This document shows positions 35,495-43,298 of a stretch of 64,000 bases of DNA, piece by piece. The notes below the pieces were generated by a model that saw only the letters and a list, made by a program, of their open reading frames with translations, made no database searches and had not been told where the DNA came from. Source of the stretch: Symplocastrum torsivum CPER-KK1 (GTDB taxonomy: Bacteria; Cyanobacteriota; Cyanobacteriia; Cyanobacteriales; Coleofasciculaceae); contig JAHHIF010000019.1 in the NCBI GenBank assembly GCA_019358875.1, positions 61,723-125,722 of the forward strand, in the 5' to 3' direction. A program made the translations under genes and the position numbers. Position 1 is the first letter of the stretch; each line of letters opens with the position of its first letter.

Positions 35495-37583
35495 TGCCTG
35501 ACTCCAACGCTGCAATCATCTCCTCCAAAGCATTCATCAACTCTTGGTAACTATCGAGAATCTCTGAAGAACCATAATTAAACGCTACTTGCTCCTTAGT
35601 ACGCAGTCGCTCAAGCTGAGATTTGTAGTGGGAAAGTTTATCGGCAGAGGCAATATGAAAACCACAAGTGTAGCAGCGTCCGAAGCGAGGGCAAAAATCC
35701 CGAAAGCTACAATACCCATATAAAGGCTCCCCATTAAGCATCGTCAATCCATCGAGTTCGTGTAATTCTGGGTTGTCCCGCAGGCTCTGAGGATTGCTGT
35801 CGTAGGCATAGTATTTCTTGTCCAAGTTCGCCATCACAGTAGCTACATCCAGTAACTCACCAGCAGGATAACGTGTGTAGTGACGTTTGGTAGTTGTTGC
35901 GTGGCGATGTTTAAGCCAGATGCGAACAAAATCTAAGCTGAAGCCGTTGCGAATGAGATGTGTTGCCCGTGAGGGACGCAGAATAGCTCCAGTGAATTTG
36001 GCTAATTTCCCGTTACTATCTTTGATCTCACAATGTTCGATGAGGTAGCGAATCATTCTAACCATTGGACCACACCCAGCTGTAATAAATGGCGGGCGTT
36101 TTACAGCTTTCATTCTTGGGTAGTTTGGGTAGCCAGTTTTGCCTACTCCCTGATAGTGACAAAATAGGTACGGATAATCTTCTCCGTGTAGTTTTTTAAT
36201 GTAGTGCTGCTGCTGTTGGATAAGGTGGACAAGATCAGTGGTAATAGGCAGGCGATGCTCGTCGTTGGCTTTGTCTCGTTGAAATTTTATCCACCATGTA
36301 CTACCGTCAGGGTCAAGGCTAATACAGTCTCTACCAGTGTTACAAAGTTCGCTAGGACGGGCACCAATCCAAAAACCTAGCATAAACATGAGCTGTATTG
36401 GTTCCGGTAGAATATGTATGTTATCCCGAATTGAGTCAAGCACAGAGTCTTCTAATGGATCGGGTTCGTCATAAAAGATTTTTGGAAAGTCAAAACTGGT
36501 AATGAGAGTAGGCGAGGTACTAAAATGTTGCTTAGTGTTCCCCCAATTGAGAAACATCTTTAGGGTAGACATTTCACCCGCTAGTGTATTCGTTGTTATC
36601 TTTCCTCGTTGTTTTGTCCAGTAAATTCCTAGCAAATCTCGATCAATTTTTTCCATTGACATTACGCACTGCTGCTGAAGAAAGCGCCCAAAAAAGCTCA
36701 ATTTATTGGCATACAAATACAAAGATCTAATTTGAGAGCCTGTTTCAATGGCTGAGAGAATGTAAGTCTTTAACAACTTCTTAAACCAATCAGAACCACA
36801 CCGACTGAAATTCAGAAATAGCGTAGTAAGTTTGTGTTCTTCAGTATTTGGAAAAAATTCTCGTATATCCCAAAAATCATCACTAAACTCCCAAGGGCGA
36901 CGGGGAACAATTTGTCCCATCCTTCGCTGCATTCCAGCCTTCCAGGGCTGTCCTTCTCCTTTGAACTTTTGACCACAACCTAAACAGAGTAGTGAACGAA
37001 CAACTTTCCCTTGTACGCAATACTCTGTCTTCAGCACTGCATTCTTTTTGTTACACTTTGGACATGCAACATCAGGTATATGTTCTAATCCTGGAGGGTC
37101 GTAGTAACGATGTATGACTTTACCGTTAAGGACAATCTCTCGAATTTCTCGTTTATCTTTTGAAAAGCCCTTGCCACAAGTTTTGCATGAACAAGGTTGG
37201 CTCGTATAGCCCTTGTTTATTCTAGGACTTCCTAATTTAACTGTATTGCAGCTACCGCATTTTGGGCAGTTCTCGCCAGCAGGCTGGGCAGGTGGTTTTA
37301 AGTAATTACTAGAGAAACTTTTCCCACAAAGATTGCACTTGTATCGTTGTACTTCTTTTCCATTTGAGAAAGTATGAAATCCTCTACTTGTAATATGGTT
37401 GCCACCGCAGGAAGGACAGCTATTCCCACTCGCATTAACAGGAATATGGGAAAAATACTCTTCCATGAACGAACGGCCACAGCTTTTGCATTTGTATTGT
37501 CGTACTCTACCATTTGAGCGGAGACGAAACCCATTTTTCCGGAATGTACTGTTACCACAGTGAGGACACGTTAAATTACTCAT
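35451..37583 (-). CDS. Tyrosine recombinase with N-terminal zinc ribbons (TnpB-like)
   Basis: The 710-aa product starts with four zinc-ribbon units (pairs such as CPHC/CKSC, CPSC/CNLC, CPKC/CKTC, CPKC/CLGC over residues 6-203), like the InsA-type ribbons of IS1. The C-terminal half is a tyrosine recombinase: WIGARPSELCN (catalytic Arg), ILRPSRATHLI (box II Arg, but Ala where the first His is expected), LKHRHATTTKRHY (His and the Tyr nucleophile). A late Cys cluster (CPRFGRCYTCGFH) is usual for the Tn554-type large recombinases. It overlaps its neighbours at both ends. One of three recombinases that should act together on the island ends. Confidence 0.88.
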   Translation of the reverse strand: MSNLTCPHCGNSTFRKNGFRLRSNGRVRQYKCKSCGRSFMEEYFSHIPVNASGNSCPSCGGNHITSRGFHTFSNGKEVQRYKCNLCGKSFSSNYLKPPAQPAGENCPKCGSCNTVKLGSPRINKGYTSQPCSCKTCGKGFSKDKREIREIVLNGKVIHRYYDPPGLEHIPDVACPKCNKKNAVLKTEYCVQGKVVRSLLCLGCGQKFKGEGQPWKAGMQRRMGQIVPRRPWEFSDDFWDIREFFPNTEEHKLTTLFLNFSRCGSDWFKKLLKTYILSAIETGSQIRSLYLYANKLSFFGRFLQQQCVMSMEKIDRDLLGIYWTKQRGKITTNTLAGEMSTLKMFLNWGNTKQHFSTSPTLITSFDFPKIFYDEPDPLEDSVLDSIRDNIHILPEPIQLMFMLGFWIGARPSELCNTGRDCISLDPDGSTWWIKFQRDKANDEHRLPITTDLVHLIQQQQHYIKKLHGEDYPYLFCHYQGVGKTGYPNYPRMKAVKRPPFITAGCGPMVRMIRYLIEHCEIKDSNGKLAKFTGAILRPSRATHLIRNGFSLDFVRIWLKHRHATTTKRHYTRYPAGELLDVATVMANLDKKYYAYDSNPQSLRDNPELHELDGLTMLNGEPLYGYCSFRDFCPRFGRCYTCGFHIASADKLSHYKSQLERLRTKEQVAFNYGSSEILDSYQELMNALEEMIAALESGNEREDTTTSSAQLG

Positions 37584-39042
37584 GAGTCAGCTTCTGATTC
37601 CCTTCGGCCCATAAACCAGCAACAATGGTGTTTAGGATAGAAATAAATTGACGCGCACTATGTGCCTTTCGGCTATCAGATTGTCCAGCTTCCAGACAAT
37701 GCTCCAACAACTCTTGATTTCTCTCTCGTACCTGTAGCAATTGAGGCAGATGTTCATCGGCAAAACGGACATGTTCGCAGCCCAGACAGACATATTCAAA
37801 CTCGCACTTTTCGTTGATTTTGGGTCGAGTGCAAAGTCCTAGTTCTACCTGTCTAGCTCCCCACTCTTTGCGAAGAAACTGGCTGTCCTGATCAGTAGGA
37901 TAAATGGTATGTCGCCCATCCTTATCTACCAGTACCCGCTCGGTACGCTTCTCCTGTTCCTGTGGCGAAACACAAACATAAGAATCTTGCATATCAGGAT
38001 TAGCATGTCGCAGCCCGTTCTGAATTTGATCTGGGCGTTTACCCATACGGTCAGCTATCGTTGCATAAGTGCGTCGATACATATGAGTAGTGACATGAGC
38101 TAGACTGCCGTCATTGGTACGAATATCATTCTTTTCAATAATCCTTGTTAACAGGTTGTTCAATTTTTCTCTTAGTTTTTTAGGCTGCTCCCTATGGTAC
38201 TTGACATTGGGTGGCCAAGAATCTTGATGCTGAAATCCTTTTGTGCTCCAGACCCAATGAGAGAATAACCACGGGAAGTCTTCCCCAAACTCCTGGCGCA
38301 CTAACACTTGTTGTTGCTTGACTAGGAAAACTAGTTCCTCAGGCAAGTCCTGTTCTTGTTTGCTGTTGTCCTGTTTTCCTGTGCAGAGTCGTATTCGTGG
38401 TACTCCTTCTCGCCATCTCAAACAATCTATAGGAATCTTAGAAATTTCGCTGATCCGAGTCCCTAATGCTGCATGGAGTTTGAACATGAGATATATCGGT
38501 TTATCCAATTGCTCTAGAGCTATATCAAGTTTGTGTTTAACCTCTTCAGGGATGATTTTGGGAGGCTTAGTTCGGTTTTGTCCTAAGTAACTTACTTGAA
38601 ACTGGATACATCCTGATTGTCTTAGCACATAAAGCAATCCTGACAAACAGTGCACTTGAGACATAGACTTATCCTGTGCCCACTGCTGTACTATCTGAAG
38701 AGTTAACAAAGATGGCGTAACATAGCCCTGCTCAACTAGCCATTTACTGAAGTTATTGGTAGCAGAGAGTATATTTAACAAACGCGACAGACTCCACCGT
38801 CGATTCCCAACAGCAACCAACACTGACAGTTTTGTCAACTCTTTCAACCACGGCAATGAGATAGCCTTAAAGGATATAGTCCTAGACCCATTAAGTTGGG
38901 CATCCTCTGCAAGTGTCGGTAAGTCTTGCCGTATGTCCCAAATATCCCGCTCCAGCTTTGTGTCATTCAGATGAACATAAATCGGATTGTCAGGATGATT
39001 CAATACCTCGTACAGTTCAGTTTGTTGTAACGCCAGTATCAT
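37576..39042 (-). CDS. Tyrosine recombinase, middle gene of the trio
   Basis: The 488-aa product has the catalytic pattern LGTRISEISKI (Arg), THMYRRTYAT (His-x-x-Arg) and GLRHANPDMQDSYV (His, Tyr). A Cys-rich stretch near the C-terminus (CEFEYVCLGCEHV) may bind zinc. ATG 39042 overlaps the first recombinase stop by four bases, and its own end overlaps the third gene by eight, so all three are translated as one unit. Size and cysteines resemble the second integrase of RIT or GInt modules. Confidence 0.88.
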   Translation of the reverse strand: MILALQQTELYEVLNHPDNPIYVHLNDTKLERDIWDIRQDLPTLAEDAQLNGSRTISFKAISLPWLKELTKLSVLVAVGNRRWSLSRLLNILSATNNFSKWLVEQGYVTPSLLTLQIVQQWAQDKSMSQVHCLSGLLYVLRQSGCIQFQVSYLGQNRTKPPKIIPEEVKHKLDIALEQLDKPIYLMFKLHAALGTRISEISKIPIDCLRWREGVPRIRLCTGKQDNSKQEQDLPEELVFLVKQQQVLVRQEFGEDFPWLFSHWVWSTKGFQHQDSWPPNVKYHREQPKKLREKLNNLLTRIIEKNDIRTNDGSLAHVTTHMYRRTYATIADRMGKRPDQIQNGLRHANPDMQDSYVCVSPQEQEKRTERVLVDKDGRHTIYPTDQDSQFLRKEWGARQVELGLCTRPKINEKCEFEYVCLGCEHVRFADEHLPQLLQVRERNQELLEHCLEAGQSDSRKAHSARQFISILNTIVAGLWAEGNQKLTHE

Positions 39043-40214
39043 TTTATCTTCACTACTCTTTCGATTCCTTCCGCAAGTTCAGCTTCTGCAAAGGAGTGGT
39101 CGTAAACATCCAATGTTGTAGCGATAGACTGATGACCAAGCTGCCGCTGTACAGTCTTTGCTACTTCTAACTTGTCTTTACCTTTCTGCCGTCCCTCTCG
39201 AATGTTGTGAGTTGCATAGCCATGTCTAAACAAATGTGGATAGATCCGCTTCAAGTCAATACCAGTTTTCTTGTGTAACCGCTTCAGCAGCTTGTTAAGG
39301 TTCTGCGGTTCTAATGGTTTGCCATAGCTAGGTGAACCACGGTGAAGGACAACGAAGAGCATGTCGTGTCCCAACCGCTCAACGACTTCACGGGGATACT
39401 CTTGTTCGGTGTATTCCGTCAAGATTTCACAGAACTCTCGGTCTCGCAGGAGGTCTGCGATAGATAGCTCTCGTTCCTTCCCCTTTACATAGGCGTGATT
39501 TGGATTGTTCCGGCGTACTATTTTTATTGTTCGGGCAGTCCAATCCAAATCAGACTCGTGTACTCCTAGCAGTTCACCCCTACGCATCCCGGTATCTGCC
39601 AACAGCCAAAGGATCAGCTTGTCTCGTGCAGTGCTGCAAGCATCGATGAGGATACGCACCTGTTCAGAGGTTAGACAACCAGGAAACTGCTTGGATTCCT
39701 TATACCGCAGTTGCGTGGTTTCAGTGGGTGATTGCTTGATGTATCCTGCAAGCTTCCCCCTTTGCTTGGTTCTACGGGATGTGCGATACTTCCTCAGTTT
39801 CTTATCCTCAACAGTTCCAATGCTCGTATGGAAATCATAGAACTGTACTACTACGGTGATTGCAAGATTAACGGTGCGCTCGTTGCGACCAGCTAAGATT
39901 TCCCCTGATTTGGGAGAAACAGCCTTCCCATCCAATAGCAAGCCACCACTGAGATACCAATAACCGAACTCATCCAGTCGCGATGAACTAAAGTCGCGCC
40001 AGTCAATCACCTTTACCTCAAGGTATTTCCAGAATGCTTTGAGTTTTTCGGCATAGGTCTTAATCGTTCCAACGGCAGCTCTAGATCTTTGCTTTGAGCG
40101 CAGAAATCGCTCAACTGGCTTGATGAGCTGGTAGTTTTCATCCAATAAGTGCCACCGAACTAGCTCTTCCCCGTTGGAAAGTCGCTCTACAGATTCAAGA
40201 ACTTTTGCTCCCAT
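39039..40214 (-). CDS. Tyrosine recombinase, first gene of the trio (XerC/D-like)
   Basis: The 391-aa product has a full catalytic set: DTGMRRGELLG (Arg), a beta-hairpin YVKGKERELSI (Lys), PHLFRHGYAT (His-x-x-Arg), QLGHQSIATTLDVYDHS (His and Tyr). Its N-terminal SAM-like arm-binding part reads GTIKTYAEKLKAFWKYLEVK. It starts 103 bases inside the right island boundary and points inward, the normal position for the integrase that acts on the adjacent attachment site. This makes it the prime candidate for cutting in comM. Confidence 0.9.
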   Translation of the reverse strand: MGAKVLESVERLSNGEELVRWHLLDENYQLIKPVERFLRSKQRSRAAVGTIKTYAEKLKAFWKYLEVKVIDWRDFSSSRLDEFGYWYLSGGLLLDGKAVSPKSGEILAGRNERTVNLAITVVVQFYDFHTSIGTVEDKKLRKYRTSRRTKQRGKLAGYIKQSPTETTQLRYKESKQFPGCLTSEQVRILIDACSTARDKLILWLLADTGMRRGELLGVHESDLDWTARTIKIVRRNNPNHAYVKGKERELSIADLLRDREFCEILTEYTEQEYPREVVERLGHDMLFVVLHRGSPSYGKPLEPQNLNKLLKRLHKKTGIDLKRIYPHLFRHGYATHNIREGRQKGKDKLEVAKTVQRQLGHQSIATTLDVYDHSFAEAELAEGIERVVKIK

Positions 40215-40283
40215 GAATAATATGAATAACTTGAATAGCTTACATGAGAGTGATATTACTACAAGACAGCTCCTGTTGTTGTT

Positions 40284-40317
40284 GTTTATGTGAATAGATA
40301 ACTAATGTCTATAAAAA
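40284..40317. other. Right end of the island (attachment-site half)
   Basis: Reading inward from comM the end is TTTTTATAGACATTAGTTAT. Its first nine bases repeat, inverted, the left end TTTTTATATAG at 12154-12164. It lies between comM and the first recombinase gene. Confidence 0.55.
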
Positions 40318-41231
40318 AGGAACAGAACGCCTCGGTGAGCAAGGGAAATTTCCCCTGGTCGCGGAAAGCTACCACCACCAACTAAAGAGGGTCCAGAAGC
40401 CGAGTGGTGGGGACTACGATAAGGCCGATCGCTTACTAATGTTCCTTTATCTTTCAATAACCCAGCAACGGAGTGGATTTGCGTCACTTCAAGGGCTTCT
40501 TCAAACGAGAGCGGGGGTAAAATTCCAGGTAGTCGTCGCGCCAGCATTGTTTTACCACTCCCAGGCGGTCCAACAAAAATCAAGTTGTGTCCCCCAGCCG
40601 CCGCAATTTCCAAAGCGCGTCGAGCGTGAGCCTGACCTTTAACATCTTTTAAATCGGGTCCAGTCAACTTGGAGTGAGCCAACTCCTGCAACCCATCAAT
40701 CTGCATCGGTGAGTAACGCTCTGGCTCATTCAAAAAGTCAGCAACTTGCGATAAATCCTTAAACCCATAAACGGCTAACCCTTGGACAACGGCTGCTTCT
40801 CGCGCATTGTCAACGGGGACAACCAAACCAGCAATCCCCAACCGCGCTGCTGCTGCCGCAATTGGCAGTACCCCAGCAACGGGTCGCAAATTCCCATCCA
40901 GAGAAACTTCTCCTAAAAATAAATAATCTCCTAGCAACTCAGCACTCACTTGCTCGGATGCTGCCATAATTCCCACACTGATCGGTAAGTCAAAGCTTGG
41001 CCCCTCTTTCCGCAAGTCAGCAGGTGTCAAATTGATCACAATCTTCCGCATCGGAAAGGCAAAACCAGCGTTCTTTAGTGCCGCCTTCACCCGTTCTCGC
41101 GATTCTTGAACGGCTGTATCCGGTAAACCCACAACCACAATTCCCGGCAGTCCCCCGGAAACATCAACTTCAACGCCCACCTTCACGGCATCAATCCCTA
41201 CAATAGAAGCACTCCAAACCCTTGCAAGCAT
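40318..41231 (-). pseudogene. comM: comM/yifB 5' part, cut at the Walker B motif
   Basis: This encodes the first 305 residues of ComM: the Lon-like N-terminal domain (VSGGLPGIVVVGLPDTAVQE), the AAA+ Walker A GPPGSGKTMLARRL and PYRSPHHSASGPSLVGGGS. The cut lies within the Walker B segment, after GVLF and the first two bases of Leu305. The frame runs a few island codons (FYRH) to a stop at 40302, so any product lacks Walker B, the sensor motifs and the C-terminal domain. ComM would be inactive, and with it efficient natural transformation, unless another copy exists. ATG 41231. Confidence 0.95.
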
Positions 41232-41390
41232 ATCTATATCCCTTGATACTTGACTTGTGAGTATAGTGCTTGCAATCTTGGCAATTTAACCGGGAAATTA
41301 CTGTATTTAGTTTCTTCCCAGACGCTCACCACGTAGAATTGCACGTAGCAGCCTGAGTAACTGCAATCAATGCCATTTGGAAAGAGCAGC

Positions 41391-41732
41391 ATGAGCGAAA
41401 CTATCTTTAGCAAAATTATCCGTCACGAAATTCCAGCGGACATTGTTTATGAGGACGACTTAGTACTTGCCTTCAAAGACATTTCTCCTCAAGCACCTGT
41501 TCACATTCTCGTAATTCCCAAAAAGCCTATTCCTCAATTGGCGGCTGCCGAGTCGGAAGACCACGCCTTGATGGGACATCTCCTCTTAACCGTCAAGCGT
41601 GTTGCAGAGCAAGTCGGTCTGGAAGACGGCTATCGCGTTGTGATTAACAATGGTGTTGATGGCGGTCAAACCGTTGACCATCTACATTTACACATCTTGG
41701 GTGGACGCCACATGAAATGGCCACCCGGTTAA
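41391..41732 (+). CDS. HIT-family nucleotide hydrolase (HINT-like)
   Basis: The 113-aa product has the histidine-triad motif HLHLHILGGR near the C-terminus and the usual N-terminal FSKIIRHEIPADIVYEDD. HINT-like proteins hydrolyse nucleoside phosphoramidates and adenylated substrates. The ATG at 41391 follows GGAAAGAG and gives the usual family length; an in-frame ATG at 41370 adds seven atypical residues. It is divergent from comM and about 120 bases before psbA. Confidence 0.92.
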   Translation: MSETIFSKIIRHEIPADIVYEDDLVLAFKDISPQAPVHILVIPKKPIPQLAAAESEDHALMGHLLLTVKRVAEQVGLEDGYRVVINNGVDGGQTVDHLHLHILGGRHMKWPPG

Positions 41733-41855
41733 GGTAATGCCCAAAATCTGAAATTTCCTTTAAGAACTTTACAAAACGAAATAAAGGAGTTAAGGTATTT
41801 ATACGCAGACATCAAACCTCTGCAAAAACATCAAAACAAAGCACTAATAAACCAA

Positions 41856-42938
41856 ATGACAACCACATTACAGCGCGAACGCAGCGCATCCGTGTGGGAA
41901 CGGTTCTGCAACTGGGTAACCAGCACCGACAACCGCCTGTATGTAGGCTGGTTCGGAGTGTTGATGATTCCTACCCTGCTTGCCGCCACCACCTGCTTCA
42001 TCATCGCCTTCATCGCTGCCCCTCCCGTAGACATCGATGGTATCCGCGAACCTGTTGCTGGTTCTTTACTCTACGGAAACAACATCATCTCTGGTGCCGT
42101 TGTTCCTTCCTCCAATGCTATCGGCTTACACTTCTACCCCATTTGGGAAGCTGCATCTCTTGACGAGTGGCTCTACAACGGTGGTCCTTACCAGCTAGTA
42201 ATCTTCCACTTCCTCATCGGCGTATTTTGCTACATGGGACGTGAGTGGGAACTCTCCTACCGCCTCGGTATGCGTCCTTGGATTGCCGTAGCTTACAGCG
42301 CTCCTGTTGCTGCTGCAACAGCAGTATTCCTCATCTACCCAATTGGACAAGGTTCCTTCTCAGACGGAATGCCCTTGGGAATCAGTGGAACATTCAACTT
42401 CATGTTCGTGTTCCAAGCTGAGCACAACATCCTGATGCACCCATTCCACCAGTTAGGTGTAGCTGGTGTGTTCGGCGGTTCACTCTTCAGTGCCATGCAC
42501 GGTTCCTTGGTAACCAGCTCACTGGTACGTGAGACAACCGAGACCGAATCTCAGAACTACGGTTACAAGTTTGGACAAGAAGAAGAGACTTACAACATCG
42601 TTGCGGCTCACGGCTACTTCGGTCGCTTAATCTTCCAATACGCTTCATTCAACAACAGCCGCAGCTTGCACTTCTTCCTCGCGGCTTGGCCAGTGATTGG
42701 AATCTGGTTCACGGCTCTGGGTATCAGCACGATGGCGTTCAACCTGAACGGCTTCAACTTCAACCAGTCGGTCATCGATTCTCAGGGTCGTGTGATTGGC
42801 ACCTGGGCGGATGTGTTGAACCGCGCCAACCTGGGTATGGAAGTGATGCACGAGCGCAATGCTCACAACTTCCCCTTAGACCTAGCTGCTGGTGAAGCGA
42901 CTCCTGTTGCGCTGACAGCTCCAGTTATCAACGGCTAA
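41856..42938 (+). CDS. psbA: Photosystem II protein D1
   Basis: A full-length 360-aa D1 protein, five membrane helices, thylakoid. The Mn4CaO5 ligands Asp170, Glu189, His332, Glu333, Asp342 and Ala344 are all in place, as are Tyr161 and His190. A 16-residue C-terminal tail after Ala344 is to be cut by CtpA. Position 130 is Glu (FCYMGREWELS), the form linked to high-light D1 isoforms rather than Gln130. A 90-base leader precedes the ATG, with a TTTACA candidate -35 at 41768. A terminator follows directly. It carries no GCGATCGC, as often seen in psbA. Confidence 0.98.
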   Translation: MTTTLQRERSASVWERFCNWVTSTDNRLYVGWFGVLMIPTLLAATTCFIIAFIAAPPVDIDGIREPVAGSLLYGNNIISGAVVPSSNAIGLHFYPIWEAASLDEWLYNGGPYQLVIFHFLIGVFCYMGREWELSYRLGMRPWIAVAYSAPVAAATAVFLIYPIGQGSFSDGMPLGISGTFNFMFVFQAEHNILMHPFHQLGVAGVFGGSLFSAMHGSLVTSSLVRETTETESQNYGYKFGQEEETYNIVAAHGYFGRLIFQYASFNNSRSLHFFLAAWPVIGIWFTALGISTMAFNLNGFNFNQSVIDSQGRVIGTWADVLNRANLGMEVMHERNAHNFPLDLAAGEATPVALTAPVING

Positions 42939-42941
42939 TTC

Positions 42942-43160
42942 TTAGCACCTAGATAACGAATAAAGCGCTCTCCAAAAGAGGGCGCTTTTTGTTTTTGTGC
43001 TTGGTTGGGAAACAGGGATGCTATGTTGCGATCGCGTTTCATCCACATCGCAGTCAAACACAACCACTAATTGAGCTTCAGGCATGAGGCGACGAAGTAC
43101 CTGTAAATGTCCCTCAGCATCAGAGCGTGTACGACAACGATCTACAACTTTCCGCTGCAT
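42942..43160 (-). CDS. Possible small protein convergent with psbA
   Basis: The 72-codon frame from ATG 43160 begins QRKVVDRCRTRSDAEGHLQV then LRRLMPEAQLVVVFDCD, which looks like real coding sequence and holds a GCGATCGC site. Its last third runs through the psbA terminator, which is unusual, so the gene may be a decayed or shortened copy. No function is recognised. Low confidence as an expressed gene. Confidence 0.35.
   Translation of the reverse strand: MQRKVVDRCRTRSDAEGHLQVLRRLMPEAQLVVVFDCDVDETRSQHSIPVSQPSTKTKSALFWRALYSLSRC
42962..42997 (+). terminator. psbA rho-independent terminator
   Basis: AAAGCGCTCTC (42962-42972) pairs with GAGGGCGCTTT (42978-42988) around CAAAA, one G-T pair included, followed by TTGTTTTTG. 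Confidence 0.9.
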
Positions 43161-43298
43161 ATTGGGAAGCAAACGAACTACTAACCACCCGATAAGGCGA
43201 TCTTTTTTAGGTGCTGTGGGTGCGATCGCATCTCCCGTCTGCCTGATCGGTTGCGCTAAATTGTCGATAAATCCATTGTGGGCAACCTCCTAAAGAAT

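Larger units (their letters stand above)
12150..40317. mobile_element. 28.17-kb genomic island integrated in comM
   Basis: The boundaries are set by the host gene. Joining 41231-40318 to 12149-11534 on the minus strand gives an uninterrupted 509-codon comM, the normal family length, so no host base was lost or duplicated beyond a possible one-base ambiguity. The island carries a recombinase operon at its right end and defence-type cargo. Eye scanning finds no GCGATCGC in it, against about 30 in the 36 kb of flanks. It also carries gene remnants (dnaB, a methyltransferase), which points to repeated earlier insertions. Both ends begin with TTTTTATA-type sequence. Integration by the island's own tyrosine recombinases is an inference from position. 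Confidence 0.9.

Noticed and set aside
12150..40317. Simple prophage
   Set aside because: No capsid, portal, terminase or tail genes are present.
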